Source: an uncultured Polaribacter sp. (GTDB lineage Bacteria; Bacteroidota; Bacteroidia; Flavobacteriales; Flavobacteriaceae). From it: a stretch of DNA of 64,000 bases. Position 1 is the first letter of the stretch; every line of letters begins with the position of its first letter. A program made the position numbers and the translations under genes. This document shows, one piece after another, positions 54,318 through 63,892 of the stretch. Location: NCBI RefSeq assembly GCF_947501385.1, contig NZ_CANMVP010000012.1, positions 81,957 through 145,956 of the forward strand. Reading direction: 5' to 3'. The notes under the pieces were generated by a model that was not told the DNA's origin, made no database searches, and saw nothing but the letters and a program-made list of their open reading frames with translations.

Positions 54318-55268
54318 ATGAGTATTTTTTATGTGGTAATAGGGTTTGTATTATTAGTTCTTGGAGGTGAGTTTTTAGTAAGATCTTCTATCGGGCTGTC
54401 TTTTAAATTGAATATTTCGAAGATGGTTATTGGTATGACGGTAGTTTCCTTTGCTACTTCTGCGCCAGAATTATTGGTAAGTCTACAAGCTGCGTTAGAC
54501 GGTTCTCCTGCAATATCTATAAACAATGTAATTGGCTCTAATATCGCGAACATCGGTCTTGTTTTAGGGCTTACCGCCATTATTGGTCCTATAGCGGTTA
54601 GTAAAGATTTTTACAAGCTCAATTGGCCTGTAATGATGCTTTTTTCATTGATGCTCTACTATTTTTTATATAATGATACTATACTAACTCAAATTGAAGG
54701 CGGATTTCTTTTAGTGAGTTTAGCCGTGTTTCTGTTTTTCTTAATAAGGAAATCTAAAAATGAAGATGTTTCTTTAGACGAAGTAGATGACGCTTTGGCT
54801 GAAATTGGTTATGTTAAAATATTTAGTTGGTTACTTATCGGGGGTGTTGCGCTTTACTTTGGGTCAGATTTATTAGTTGTTGGTGCAAAAGATATTGCAA
54901 AAAATATGGGCGTTAGTGAAGGTGTTATTTCCATTACAATGATCGCTATTGGAACAAGTGTACCAGAATTAGCAGCCTCTCTAATTGCAATAATGAAGGG
55001 TGAAAAAGCAATTTCATTAGGAAACTTAATAGGTTCTAATATTTTTAATATTGCCTCTGTATTAGGTTTAACCTCTCTTATTAAGGAAATTCCTGTGACA
55101 GAAGCTCAAATTTTATCAAGAGATATTTTTTGGATGCTAGGTTTTGCAGGTATATTACTTCCTTTGGTTTTTATTCCAAAGAAATTTATTTTAAGCAGGT
55201 TCAAAGGAGTTTTTCTATTTTTGAGTTATGGATTGTTTATTTATTTAGTTTTTAAAACTACCGCATAA
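54318..55268 (+). CDS. Calcium/sodium antiporter (YrbG/CaCA family)
   Basis: The 316-residue inner-membrane protein has about ten helices in two inverted repeats. Each repeat carries the alpha motif of the family: TVVSFATSAPELLVSLQAA with NNVIGSNIANIGLVLGL, and IAIGTSVPELAASLIAI with GNLIGSNIFNIASVLGL. These bind the exchanged Ca and Na ions. A short cytoplasmic loop (SKNEDVSLDEVDDAL) separates the halves. It is a single gene with a bidirectional terminator shared with the glutamine synthetase gene. Confidence 0.95.
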   Translation: MSIFYVVIGFVLLVLGGEFLVRSSIGLSFKLNISKMVIGMTVVSFATSAPELLVSLQAALDGSPAISINNVIGSNIANIGLVLGLTAIIGPIAVSKDFYKLNWPVMMLFSLMLYYFLYNDTILTQIEGGFLLVSLAVFLFFLIRKSKNEDVSLDEVDDALAEIGYVKIFSWLLIGGVALYFGSDLLVVGAKDIAKNMGVSEGVISITMIAIGTSVPELAASLIAIMKGEKAISLGNLIGSNIFNIASVLGLTSLIKEIPVTEAQILSRDIFWMLGFAGILLPLVFIPKKFILSRFKGVFLFLSYGLFIYLVFKTTA

Positions 55269-55300
55269 AAAAAGCTCGCAAAGTTAATTTGCGAGCTTTT
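55268..55300. terminator. Bidirectional terminator
   Basis: AAAAGCTCGCAAA-GTTAA-TTTGCGAGCTTTT between convergent antiporter and glutamine synthetase genes; T-runs on both strands. Confidence 0.88.
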
Positions 55301-55316
55301 CATTTTAAATATTTTC

Positions 55317-56342
55317 TTAACTAATATTAGCAGATTTTACCGTCTTAATAATTCTACCAGCAATTTTATAAGGATCTCCGTTTGAAGCAGGTCTTCTGTC
55401 TTCTAACCAACCTTTCCAGCCTTTTTCTACCGTAATAATAGGAATTCTTATAGAAGCACCTCTATCAGAAACTCCGTAAGAGAAATCGGTAATAGCAGCC
55501 GTTTCATGTTCACCAGTTAAACGTTGGTCATTAAACTCACCATATACAGCAATATGCTCTTTTACAACAGGTCTAAAAGCTTCACAGATTTTTTCATAGA
55601 TTTCTTTAGAACCACAGGTTCTTAACACTTCATTAGAGAAATTGGCATGCATACCAGAACCATTCCAGTCCATATCTTTTCCTAATGGTTTTGGGTGATA
55701 ATCGATATAGTATCCATATTGTTCTGTTAGTCTGTCTAGTAAATAGCGAGCAATCCAAATTTCATCTCCTGCTTTTTTAGCACCTTTTGCAAATAATTGG
55801 AATTCCCATTGTCCAGAAGCAACCTCTTGATTAATTCCTTCAAAGTTTAAACCAGCATCAATACATAAATCAGCATGTTTTTCAACCAATAATCTACCAT
55901 GTGTATTTTTACCACCAACAGAGCAGTAATACATTCCTTGTGGAGCAGGATACCCACCAATAGGGAAACCTAAAGGCAATTGTGTTTTCGTATCCATTAT
56001 AAAATATTCTTGTTCAAAACCGAACCAGAAATCATTATCATCATCATCTATGGTTGCTCTTCCGTTAGAAACGTGTGGTGTGCCATCAGCATTTAAAACT
56101 TCTGTCATCACCAAATACCCATTTATTCTTGCAGGATCTGGATAGATAGCAACTGGCTTTAATAAACAATCAGAAGAACCTCCTGAGGCTTGTTTTGTTG
56201 ATGAACCATCAAAAGACCACATGTCTAACTCTTCAACAGTTCCTTTAAAGTTTTTATGCTCTTCTACTTTGGTTTTACTTCTCATATTCTGAGTTGGAAA
56301 ATAACCATCTAACCAAATGTATTCTAATTTAATTTTTGCCAT
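55317..56342 (-). CDS. Glutamine synthetase, type II (eukaryote-like)
   Basis: The 341-residue enzyme adds ammonia to glutamate using ATP. It starts with the beta-grasp domain (KLEYIWLDGYFPTQNMRSKT) and has WSFDGSSTKQASGG, the metal-binding FWFGFEQEYFIMD, NGSGMHANFS and DFSYGVSDRGASIRIP. The short length and motifs fit GSII rather than the 470-residue GSI. It is divergent from the type III enzyme at 56512 with a 169-bp shared control region. A second glutamine synthetase next to it suggests different nitrogen regimes. Confidence 0.95.
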   Translation of the reverse strand: MAKIKLEYIWLDGYFPTQNMRSKTKVEEHKNFKGTVEELDMWSFDGSSTKQASGGSSDCLLKPVAIYPDPARINGYLVMTEVLNADGTPHVSNGRATIDDDDNDFWFGFEQEYFIMDTKTQLPLGFPIGGYPAPQGMYYCSVGGKNTHGRLLVEKHADLCIDAGLNFEGINQEVASGQWEFQLFAKGAKKAGDEIWIARYLLDRLTEQYGYYIDYHPKPLGKDMDWNGSGMHANFSNEVLRTCGSKEIYEKICEAFRPVVKEHIAVYGEFNDQRLTGEHETAAITDFSYGVSDRGASIRIPIITVEKGWKGWLEDRRPASNGDPYKIAGRIIKTVKSANIS

Positions 56343-56511
56343 AATAAATAATTGTATGTATGATGTTAACAGTACAAAAATGAAATATTTTAGCTAGATA
56401 TCAAAAAAAATAGGGGGTAAATGTTTAAATTTGCTTAAAAATAATTTTATCCCTAATTTTAGTAGGGGTCATTTATTTATAAGTAAATAAAATACATAAA
56501 AAACTATCAAT

Positions 56512-58695
56512 ATGTCAATTATTAGGTTCAATGCTTTGCAAGAAACATTAAAGAGAACCCCGGTAAAAGTGAATCAAAGCGAAAAAAGATCTACACTTTT
56601 TGGGCGAAATGTTTTTAATAAAAATGCCATGCAGCAGTATCTTACGAGAACAGCTTACGAAAGTGTTATGAATGCAATTGAACATGGTACAAGGATAGAC
56701 CGTAAAATTGCAGATCAAGTTGCCGTAAGTATGAAAGACTGGGCAATCGCTAAAGGTGCCACACATTATACCCATTGGTTTCAACCATTAACAGGTGCAA
56801 CTGCAGAAAAACACGATGCTTTTTTTGAGTCTATTAACGGAAGTTTGGCCATGGAAAAATTTGATGGAGAACAACTGGTGCAACAAGAACCAGACGCCTC
56901 TAGTTTTCCGAATGGCGGAATTAGAAATACTTTTGAAGCAAGAGGATATACCGCTTGGGATCCAACATCACCAGCATTTATTTATGAAACCACACTTTGT
57001 ATTCCAACAATTTTTGTGGCCTATACGGGTGAAGCGTTAGACAACAAAACACCTTTGTTAAGAGCACTACATTCTTTAGATATACATGCAACTGCGGTGT
57101 GTAAATATTTCGATAAAAATAGTAGTAAAGTAAACGCAACCTTAGGCTGGGAGCAAGAGTTTTTTTTAATTGATGATGCTTTGGTGCTTTCGAGACCAGA
57201 CATTCAATTAACAGGAAGAACTTTATTAGGACATTCTTCTGCAAAAGGACAGCAATTAGACGACCATTATTTCGGAATTATTCCTGCAAGAGCCATGAGT
57301 TTTATGCAAGAGTTAGAAGAAGAATGCATGTTATTAGGAATTCCCGTAAAAACAAGACATAATGAAGTTGCACCAAATCAGTTTGAAATAGCACCTATTT
57401 TTGAAGAAGCAAATTTAGCGGTAGATCATAATTCCTTATTGATGGATGTGATGCAGAAAGTTGCCAAAAGACATAATTTTAGAGTTTTATTTCATGAAAA
57501 ACCATTTGCGGGAATCAATGGTTCTGGAAAGCATAACAATTGGTCCTTGTCTTTAGACAATGGTATAAATTTATTAAGTCCAGGAAAAACACCAATGAAA
57601 AACCTACAATTCTTAACCTTTTTTATAAATACCATAAAAGCAGTATATGAAAACGAAGAATTGCTTAGAGCCTCTATAGCATCTGCAAGTAACGATTTTA
57701 GATTGGGCGCAAACGAAGCGCCACCAGCAATTATTTCCGTATTTATTGGGAGCCAACTTTCTGCAGTTTTAGACGAGTTAGAAAATGTTACCAAAGGAAA
57801 ACTATCTCCGCAAGAAAAAACAGATTTAAAACTGAATATTATTGGTAAGATTCCAGAGATTTTACTGGATAACACAGATAGAAATAGAACCTCTCCTTTT
57901 GCTTTTACGGGAAATAAATTTGAATTTAGAGCCGTCGGTTCTTTGGCAAATTGTGCGGGTCCAATGACGGTTTTAAATACCATTGTAGCCAAACAGTTAA
58001 AAGAATTTAAAATAGAAGTAGACAAGTTAATAGAAACAAAAAGTCTTAAAAAAGACGAAGCTATCTTTAACGTATTAAGAGAATACATTAAAGAATCTAA
58101 ACAGATTCGATTTGAAGGAGATGGTTATGCAGAAGCTTGGGAAAAAGAAGCCAAAAAAAGAGGCTTAAGCAATAACAAAACCACACCAGAAGCTTTAAAA
58201 GTGATTGTTTCTAAGGCTACAATCGACTTATATAAGGAAATGGACGTAATGAGCAAAGTAGAAATTGAAGCTCGTTATGAAATTAAACTAGAAGAATACA
58301 CCAAACGTTTGCAAATAGAAAGTAGGGTTTTGGGAGATATTTCTAGAAATCATGTGGTGCCCACTGCCATTATTTACCAGAATACTTTGTTAGAAAATAC
58401 CAAGAATTTAAAAGAAATTTTTGGAGGAGCATATAAAACCATCGCCAAAGAACAAATCGAATTGATCATGACCATTTCTAATCATATTACAGAAATTAAT
58501 GCATTGGTTATTAAAATGACAGACGAACGTAGAAAAGCAAACAAACAAACAGGTTTAAAGTCAGCAGATCAATATTGCAATAAGGTAAAACCGTTTTTCG
58601 ATCAAATAAGATATCACTGCGATAAGCTAGAAACCATGGTAGATGACAATTTATGGCCACTCACAAAATACAGAGAATTGTTGTTTACGAAATAA
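56512..58695 (+). CDS. glnN: Glutamine synthetase, type III (GlnN)
   Basis: The 727-residue GSIII-type enzyme makes glutamine. It has the family's N-terminal region (MSIIRFNALQETLKRTP, RTAYESVMNAIEHG), the catalytic domain (WEQEFFLIDD, RHNEVAPNQFEIAPIF, GINGSGKHNNWSLSLD, RTSPFAFTGNKFEFRAVGS) and a long C-terminal helical part. GSIII enzymes are common in Bacteroidetes. It is divergent from GSII; shared regulation by nitrogen level is likely. The gene is followed by a repeat region. Confidence 0.97.
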   Translation: MSIIRFNALQETLKRTPVKVNQSEKRSTLFGRNVFNKNAMQQYLTRTAYESVMNAIEHGTRIDRKIADQVAVSMKDWAIAKGATHYTHWFQPLTGATAEKHDAFFESINGSLAMEKFDGEQLVQQEPDASSFPNGGIRNTFEARGYTAWDPTSPAFIYETTLCIPTIFVAYTGEALDNKTPLLRALHSLDIHATAVCKYFDKNSSKVNATLGWEQEFFLIDDALVLSRPDIQLTGRTLLGHSSAKGQQLDDHYFGIIPARAMSFMQELEEECMLLGIPVKTRHNEVAPNQFEIAPIFEEANLAVDHNSLLMDVMQKVAKRHNFRVLFHEKPFAGINGSGKHNNWSLSLDNGINLLSPGKTPMKNLQFLTFFINTIKAVYENEELLRASIASASNDFRLGANEAPPAIISVFIGSQLSAVLDELENVTKGKLSPQEKTDLKLNIIGKIPEILLDNTDRNRTSPFAFTGNKFEFRAVGSLANCAGPMTVLNTIVAKQLKEFKIEVDKLIETKSLKKDEAIFNVLREYIKESKQIRFEGDGYAEAWEKEAKKRGLSNNKTTPEALKVIVSKATIDLYKEMDVMSKVEIEARYEIKLEEYTKRLQIESRVLGDISRNHVVPTAIIYQNTLLENTKNLKEIFGGAYKTIAKEQIELIMTISNHITEINALVIKMTDERRKANKQTGLKSADQYCNKVKPFFDQIRYHCDKLETMVDDNLWPLTKYRELLFTK

Positions 58696-58714
58696 ATTAT
58701 TTATTTGGGCGTTT

Positions 58715-58880
58715 TAACGGGCTTTCCACTATATCTTTTTGCCGAAAAAAGCAAAAAGGATGTCGTTGCAATCCCTAACGCATAAAGCAAACCGAACAAA
58801 GTAAGTTATTTAAAATAACATAGAACTAATTAAATCTCACACCCCTCAAAGGGTTTAAAAGCCTTTGAAGGGATACTTCA
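58715..58880. repeat. Third, weaker copy of the composite repeat
   Basis: The 301-bp gap 58696-58996 holds GGGCTTTCCACTATATCTTT, AAAAAGGATGTCGTTGCAAT and a hairpin CCCTCAAAGG-N8-CCTTTGAAGGG (about 58845-58873). The first two blocks match 35010-35060. No gene is seen in the gap apart from the -7 box at its right end. Confidence 0.65.
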
Positions 58881-58970
58881 CTACAACCATGTTTTCTACT
58901 GTGCCTATGATGTAAAAATAACCCCCACCAAATTCATGATAAATTTTCACTATTTTTTTAATCAAAAGAC

Positions 58971-58978
58971 TAAATTTG
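58971..58978 (+). promoter_or_regulatory. -7 box (TAAATTTG) for purM
   Basis: A perfect box 18 nt before the ATG at 58997; it overlaps an upstream in-frame start at 58976, which argues for the ATG. Confidence 0.6.
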
Positions 58979-58996
58979 CAAACACAACACAACAAC

Positions 58997-60175
58997 ATGA
59001 GTCAAGAAGTTTCTAAAAGATACGCACAAAGAGGCGTTTCTGCATCAAAAGAAGATGTACACAATGCCATTAAGAACATAGACAAAGGTTTATTCCCAAA
59101 AGCATTTTGTAAAATTGTGCCAGATTATTTAACCAATGATGACGATTATTGTTTAATCATGCACGCAGATGGTGCAGGAACAAAATCTTCTTTGGCTTAT
59201 ATGTATTGGAAAGAAACTGGCGATATTTCTGTTTGGAAAGGCATTGCACAAGATGCGTTAATTATGAATATTGATGATTTATTATGTGTGGGCGCAACAG
59301 ACAATATCATGTTGTCTTCTACAATCGGTCGAAATAAAAGTAAAATTCCTGGTGAAGTTTTATCAGCAATAATCAACGGAACAGAAGAAATCATAGAAGA
59401 TTTAAAAGGTTTTGGAGTGACTATTCATTCAACAGGTGGAGAAACTGCAGATGTTGGCGATTTAGTTCGTACAATTATTGTAGATTCTACCGTAACGGCA
59501 AGAATGAAACGCGCTGAAGTTATTGATAATGCCAACATAAAAGCGGGTGATGTAATTGTTGGTTTGGAAAGTTTTGGGCAAGCAACTTACGAAACTGAAT
59601 ATAATGGAGGAATGGGTTCTAATGGATTAACATCTGCAAGACATGATGTTTTTCATAAATATTTAGCCGAAAAATATCCAGAAAGTTTTGATGCTGCTGT
59701 TCCTGAAGATTTAGTGTATTCTGGAAATACAAAACTGACAGATAAAGTAGAAAATTCGCCAATTGATGCTGGTAAATTAGTATTATCACCAACAAGAACG
59801 TATGCACCAATTATCAAAGAAATTTTATCAAAATATAATGCTGATAAGGTTCATGGAATGATTCATTGTTCTGGTGGCGCACAAACGAAGATTTTACACT
59901 TTGTAGACAATTTACATATTGTAAAAGACAATATGTTTCCAATTCCGCCTTTGTTTAAATTGATTCAAGAACAGTCGAAAACAGATTGGAAAGAAATGTA
60001 TCAAGTTTTTAATTGCGGACACAGAATGGAAATTTATGTTTCTCCAGAAATTGCGGATGCTATTATTGCCATCTCAAAATCTTATAATGTAGATGCTAAA
60101 ATTGTTGGAAGGGTGGAAGCAGCACCAAACAAGAAACTCACCATTGAAAGTGAGTTTGGTGTTTTTGAGTATTAA
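58997..60175 (+). CDS. purM: Phosphoribosylformylglycinamidine cyclo-ligase (AIR synthase)
   Basis: The 392-residue enzyme closes the imidazole ring in purine synthesis using ATP. The start is ATG 58997 because an alternative at 58976 is inside the promoter box. Motifs are QEVSKRYAQRGVSASKED, MHADGAGTKSSLAY, MNIDDLLCVGATDNIMLSST, HSTGGETADVGDLVRT and MIHCSGGAQTKI. It is longer than the E. coli enzyme, as usual in Bacteroidetes. It converges with a small hypothetical gene 9 bp away. Confidence 0.95.
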   Translation: MSQEVSKRYAQRGVSASKEDVHNAIKNIDKGLFPKAFCKIVPDYLTNDDDYCLIMHADGAGTKSSLAYMYWKETGDISVWKGIAQDALIMNIDDLLCVGATDNIMLSSTIGRNKSKIPGEVLSAIINGTEEIIEDLKGFGVTIHSTGGETADVGDLVRTIIVDSTVTARMKRAEVIDNANIKAGDVIVGLESFGQATYETEYNGGMGSNGLTSARHDVFHKYLAEKYPESFDAAVPEDLVYSGNTKLTDKVENSPIDAGKLVLSPTRTYAPIIKEILSKYNADKVHGMIHCSGGAQTKILHFVDNLHIVKDNMFPIPPLFKLIQEQSKTDWKEMYQVFNCGHRMEIYVSPEIADAIIAISKSYNVDAKIVGRVEAAPNKKLTIESEFGVFEY

Positions 60176-60184
60176 GAACAGCAT

Positions 60185-60574
60185 TTAAAATCTAATGTAA
60201 ACCCAACTACCCTTATTCCAGCTACCATCCCATTTTCGAGTGTCAATTCTTGCTCGAAAATAGCCACTAGCAATTTTTAGTTCAACAATAAGCCTTAATA
60301 AATTTCCTGTAGGATCATACAATTTAGCTCTTTGTCTATCTGTTTTTAATTTAAACGAACCATTAATAATTCCTATAGCAGTTCCTTCAACCCAAGTTTC
60401 TTCAATTGGGTTTTTTATATGTGCTATGCCACCTATAGTAACTGCAGCTAAAGTAAATAGAAAAGGTACATCAATAGATTTTGGTTGTTCTTTCTCTAAA
60501 TACTCTTTCCAAGACTTCATTTCTTCAACAGAAGCTGCTTCAACTTCTGACTCAACTAATTTTTTTTCTGACAT
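60185..60574 (-). CDS. Hypothetical protein, 129 residues
   Basis: The protein starts MSEKKLVESEVEAASVEEMK and has an acidic N-terminal part. A short hydrophobic segment (DVPFLFTLAAVTIGGIA) at about 36-52 is followed by a beta-rich region (WVEGTAIGIINGSFKLKTDR, RWDGSW-like RKWDGSWNKGSW). I do not recognise the family. It may bind a membrane. No operon partner is close. Confidence 0.6.
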   Translation of the reverse strand: MSEKKLVESEVEAASVEEMKSWKEYLEKEQPKSIDVPFLFTLAAVTIGGIAHIKNPIEETWVEGTAIGIINGSFKLKTDRQRAKLYDPTGNLLRLIVELKIASGYFRARIDTRKWDGSWNKGSWVYIRF

Positions 60575-60707
60575 ATTTATGTTTTTAAGTTAATAATAAT
60601 TATTGAATACATTTTCAATAACTTATAATCCAAAACTATCATAAATCAGATAAAAATATATACCTATAAATAAGGATATTTGAATTAATATTAAAAACTA
60701 AAACTTT

Positions 60708-61151
60708 TCAATATTTCTCAAAAACAAAATCAATACTAAAATCATCCGAAGAAACAATCGCTTTTAATTGCTCATTTTTTAAATAATAGGATATCTTTTT
60801 CGGGAATTCATTTTGCGGATTTTTACAAACAAAAGAAGTATCTGTTTGTGACGTAAATTTGAACAATGTAGCAGTTTCGTTAACACCTTCCACCTTTAAA
60901 TTTAAAGTGTCATTTATAGATATGATGCTCATGATTTCTTTAAAAACGGTGTCTTTATCTTTTAAGGTATAGCCCAAACCTGTAAAATCAGCATTCCAAT
61001 TTTCGAATGTTTTAGTATCTTCTTTATTGTTCAAACGAATCCAATTTCCAATTAAAAAAGAAGGCTTTTGAGGCTTTACATCTTCAGTTTTGCACGAAAA
61101 TAGAATTACAATCGTTAAAATAAATAATATTGGTTTATATTGAATTGGCAT
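60708..61151 (-). CDS. DUF6265-like lipoprotein
   Basis: The ATG at 61151 is chosen because it gives a normal lipoprotein signal (MPIQYKPILFILTIVILFSC); another ATG at 61175 adds eight residues. The mature part has LIGNWIRLNNKEDTKTFENW and GLGYTLKDKDTVFKEIMSII. This fits the DUF6265/lipocalin-like fold family of unknown function. It overlaps the end of the ABC ATPase gene by 17 bp and is probably cotranscribed with it. Confidence 0.75.
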   Translation of the reverse strand: MPIQYKPILFILTIVILFSCKTEDVKPQKPSFLIGNWIRLNNKEDTKTFENWNADFTGLGYTLKDKDTVFKEIMSIISINDTLNLKVEGVNETATLFKFTSQTDTSFVCKNPQNEFPKKISYYLKNEQLKAIVSSDDFSIDFVFEKY

Positions 61152-61791
61152 ATTTATGAAATAGTATTTCTTCATGATTTTGGATTAATTTATTCCACCC
61201 ATCTTTTAGTAAATAGATATCATCCGAAATTTTTAAAATATCTTTATATAGATGATCAGTAATTATAAAAATTTTATTTTTCTTTTCAATTTGGATCAAT
61301 TCTTTTATTTTTTCGACATATAAAGGAGCAAGATGAGAAAAAGGTTCATCTAAAAGAATAATCTTGGCATCAGACTTTACTATAACATAAGTTTCAATCA
61401 ACCTTCTTTCTCCGCCTGAAAATTCTTTAAAAAGATGATCCTTTTTTGATTCAAAATCAGGAAATTCTTTTAAGAAGTCTGTTAATAATAGATTAAAGTG
61501 ATAAAATCCTTTTTTCAACGAAAAAGAGTTAGGGATTATATGAAATTGTGGTAAATATTTTATAAAACCTTTTTTATAGAGTGGAGTTCTGATTGGTTTT
61601 TTATCGATTCGTATTAATTTATTATTGGGTTTTAATTCACCAAAAATAATTCTTAAAAGTGATGTTTTACCTGAACCATTGTTTCCTAAAATACCTGTGA
61701 TTTTTCCCTTTTCAGCTTTAAAATAAATACTATTTAAAATACTTTTAGCGCCAAAATTTAATTCTACATTATCTATTTCTAATACTCTCAT
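61135..61791 (-). CDS. ABC transporter ATP-binding protein
   Basis: The 218-residue ATPase has Walker A GILGNNGSGKTSLLRI, signature FSGGERRLIE, Walker B KIILLDEPFSHLAP and the His switch IITDHLYKD. It has the size and motifs of exporter-type ATP-binding subunits. It is coupled by a 4-bp overlap (ATGA) to a 94-residue membrane protein upstream. No full-length permease lies beside it, so the partner is unclear. It is followed by a lipoprotein gene. Confidence 0.92.
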   Translation of the reverse strand: MRVLEIDNVELNFGAKSILNSIYFKAEKGKITGILGNNGSGKTSLLRIIFGELKPNNKLIRIDKKPIRTPLYKKGFIKYLPQFHIIPNSFSLKKGFYHFNLLLTDFLKEFPDFESKKDHLFKEFSGGERRLIETYVIVKSDAKIILLDEPFSHLAPLYVEKIKELIQIEKKNKIFIITDHLYKDILKISDDIYLLKDGWNKLIQNHEEILFHKYANSI

Positions 61792-62072
61792 CTTACTATA
61801 TAATTTATGATAATTAGAATTGTTAAATTTACAGTAAAGGTGAAAAGATATAATTTAAATTCACTAATTCCTTGATTAAAATAGAAATATAAAGTTTGTT
61901 TTTTTTTATCATTTATATAATGTTGAATAAACCATACGAGCAAACTAGATAAAATTAGGCTTATAAATGCTAAAGGGAATATCTTAATAGTCATTAAAAT
62001 AATTATACCAAATGCAAGAGAAATAAAAAACTTACTAAAATAAAAGTGAAAGTAAGATTTTAGGTTTTTCAT
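61788..62072 (-). CDS. 94-residue membrane protein coupled to ABC ATPase
   Basis: Three hydrophobic stretches (about 10-28, 30-48 and 74-92) are predicted. The protein starts MKNLKSYFHFYFSKFFISLA and ends FTVNLTILIIINYIVR. It is far too short for a typical ABC permease. Its stop overlaps the ATPase start by 4 bp. It may be a small accessory subunit or a shortened permease; I do not recognise the family. Confidence 0.7.
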   Translation of the reverse strand: MKNLKSYFHFYFSKFFISLAFGIIILMTIKIFPLAFISLILSSLLVWFIQHYINDKKKQTLYFYFNQGISEFKLYLFTFTVNLTILIIINYIVR

Positions 62073-62139
62073 AGTACAAAATTGGATTTATTTCAAATAT
62101 AGTTAAATGAAAATAAAAAAGAATTAAGATAAAAATTTG

Positions 62140-62147
62140 TAAATTCG
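62140..62147 (+). promoter_or_regulatory. -7-like box (TAAATTCG) for prfA
   Basis: TAAATTCG, a variant of TAnnTTTG, 22 nt before the ATG of prfA. Confidence 0.4.
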
Positions 62148-62169
62148 CAATCCAAGAAAAGAGTATCAA

Positions 62170-63246
62170 ATGATAGAAAAGATAAGAATTGTTAAGCAAC
62201 GTTATGATGAGGTTTCTGATTTAATTATTCAGCCAGATGTTATTACAGACCAGAAACGGTATGCGCAATTGATGAAAGAATATAAGGATTTAGGTGATGT
62301 TGTTAAAAAAGGGGATGAATATCAAGAATTAATAGACAATATAGAAGAAGCTAAAGAAATAATTTCTGATGGTGCTGATGCGGAAATGACAGAAATGGCA
62401 AAAATGCAGTTAGATGAAGCCAATACCAGAATACCTCAATTAGAAGAAGAAATTAAATTTTTATTAATCCCCAAAGATCCAGAAGATTCTAAAAATGCTG
62501 TTGTTGAGCTAAGAGCAGGAACAGGGGGAGATGAAGCAAGTATTTTTGCTGGAGATTTGTTTAGAATGTATTCTAAATATTGTGAAAGCAAAGGTTGGAA
62601 AGTTGCTACGGTAGATTATTCTGAAGGTACCAATGGTGGATTTAAAGAAATTCAGTTTGAAGTGACAGGTAATGATGTTTACGGAGTTTTAAAATTTGAA
62701 GCGGGTGTGCATCGTGTACAACGTGTGCCACAAACAGAAACACAGGGTAGAGTTCATACCTCTGCGGCAACTTGTATGGTTTTTCCGGAAGCGGAAGAAT
62801 TTGATGTAGAAATAAACCCAAAGGAAGTTAGAATTGATTTTTTCTGTTCTTCTGGTCCAGGAGGGCAATCTGTAAACACCACCTATTCTGCAGTGCGTTT
62901 AACGCATATTCCTACAGGTTTGGTAGCGCAATGTCAAGATCAGAAATCGCAGCATAAAAATAAGGAGAAAGCGTTTAAAGTATTGCGTTCTCGTTTATAT
63001 GATATGGAATTGGCTAAGAAAAATGCAGAAGATGCTTTAAAACGTGGGTCTATGGTTTCTTCTGGAGATAGAAGTGCTAAAATTAGAACCTATAATTATG
63101 CACAAGGTAGAGTTACAGATCATAGAATTGGTTTGTCATTATACGATTTACCGAACATCTTAAATGGAGATATTCAAAAAATAATTGATGAATTAATGTT
63201 AGCAGAAAACACAGAAAAGTTAAAAGGACTAAGTGACGGAATTTAA
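62170..63246 (+). CDS. prfA: Peptide chain release factor 1
   Basis: The 358-residue protein ends translation at UAA and UAG. It has domain 1 (helical, residues 1-100), the recognition domain with [20 protein letters not shown], and the catalytic GGQ in [20 protein letters not shown]. The C-terminal part includes [15 protein letters not shown]. Length and motifs are complete. It is a single gene with a terminator at 63286. Confidence 0.97.
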   Translation: MIEKIRIVKQRYDEVSDLIIQPDVITDQKRYAQLMKEYKDLGDVVKKGDEYQELIDNIEEAKEIISDGADAEMTEMAKMQLDEANTRIPQLEEEIKFLLIPKDPEDSKNAVVELRAGTGGDEASIFAGDLFRMYSKYCESKGWKVATVDYSEGTNGGFKEIQFEVTGNDVYGVLKFEAGVHRVQRVPQTETQGRVHTSAATCMVFPEAEEFDVEINPKEVRIDFFCSSGPGGQSVNTTYSAVRLTHIPTGLVAQCQDQKSQHKNKEKAFKVLRSRLYDMELAKKNAEDALKRGSMVSSGDRSAKIRTYNYAQGRVTDHRIGLSLYDLPNILNGDIQKIIDELMLAENTEKLKGLSDGI

Positions 63247-63285
63247 ATTACTCCCGTAACAAATATCAATTAACAAATATCAAAA

Positions 63286-63316
63286 AAAACTCAGAAACTT
63301 CTTCTGAGTTTTTTTT
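63286..63316 (+). terminator. Terminator after prfA
   Basis: AACTCAGAA-ACTTC-TTCTGAGTT followed by a T-run. Confidence 0.85.
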
Positions 63317-63391
63317 ATGACCATTTTAAATTGAAAAGGATTTGAGTTATTCTTTAACTGAAATGGACTAAAGAAAACATTGTTATAAGCG

Positions 63392-63399
63392 TATCTTTG
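63392..63399 (+). promoter_or_regulatory. -7 box (TATCTTTG)
   Basis: A perfect TAnnTTTG box 20 nt before the ATG at 63420. Confidence 0.5.
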
Positions 63400-63419
63400 A
63401 GGTAAGAAAAAAATAAATT

Positions 63420-63587
63420 ATGATAGCAACTAAAATTTTAGGATTAACTTCTTTTTTAACGAAAAGTAAAAAAGCAAAAATTTTAATACTACTTTTAGAA
63501 ATAGTTATCATTGCTGTTGCTTATGATGCCAACAAGAAAAAAATGAAAGAATTAGAGGATAAAAAACGTTTATCTTCTAAAAATTAA
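63420..63587 (+). CDS. 55-residue small membrane protein
   Basis: A frame starting MIATKILGLTSFLTKSKKAK continues with one hydrophobic helix (ILILLLEIVIIAVAY) and a basic, Lys-rich tail (NKKKMKELEDKKRL). It has a -7 box in front. It is too short for common gene finders and the family is unknown. The single helix and charged tail fit a small membrane-anchored protein. Confidence 0.6.
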   Translation: MIATKILGLTSFLTKSKKAKILILLLEIVIIAVAYDANKKKMKELEDKKRLSSKN

Positions 63588-63747
63588 TAAGTATTGCTAA
63601 GAAAGGGTGTTAAGAAAAAGAAGATTTTTATGCTATGAAAATCTGTTAAAATTCTAAGAAAAAGAAAAGTTTACTATTGAAAAAAGTTGTTATGAAAAAG
63701 TTTAAAGTATCTTTTGAATAATTAGATTGATGAATGTTTATTAAAAT

Positions 63748-63794
63748 AAAAAGCGATTAAAATTCTGGGGGGAATTATTTAATCGCTTTTTTTT
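63748..63794 (+). terminator. Terminator-like hairpin with T-run
   Basis: AAAAGCGATTAAA and TTTAATCGCTTTT arms enclose ATTCTGGGGGGAATTA, followed by T residues. No gene precedes it within 160 bp, so it ends the 63420 transcript or a small RNA. Confidence 0.7.
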
Positions 63795-63892
63795 GTCAAA
63801 CAAATTTTTTATTATGAATTCTTACTAAATAAATAATTTCAAAATTTCTTATATTATTTTGGATCAAGTCCAAAACTTGTGGGATTTTAAGA

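Noticed and set aside
57492..58088. 198-codon minus-strand frame inside glnN
   Set aside because: It mirrors the conserved catalytic region of GSIII; no motif or start signal supports it.
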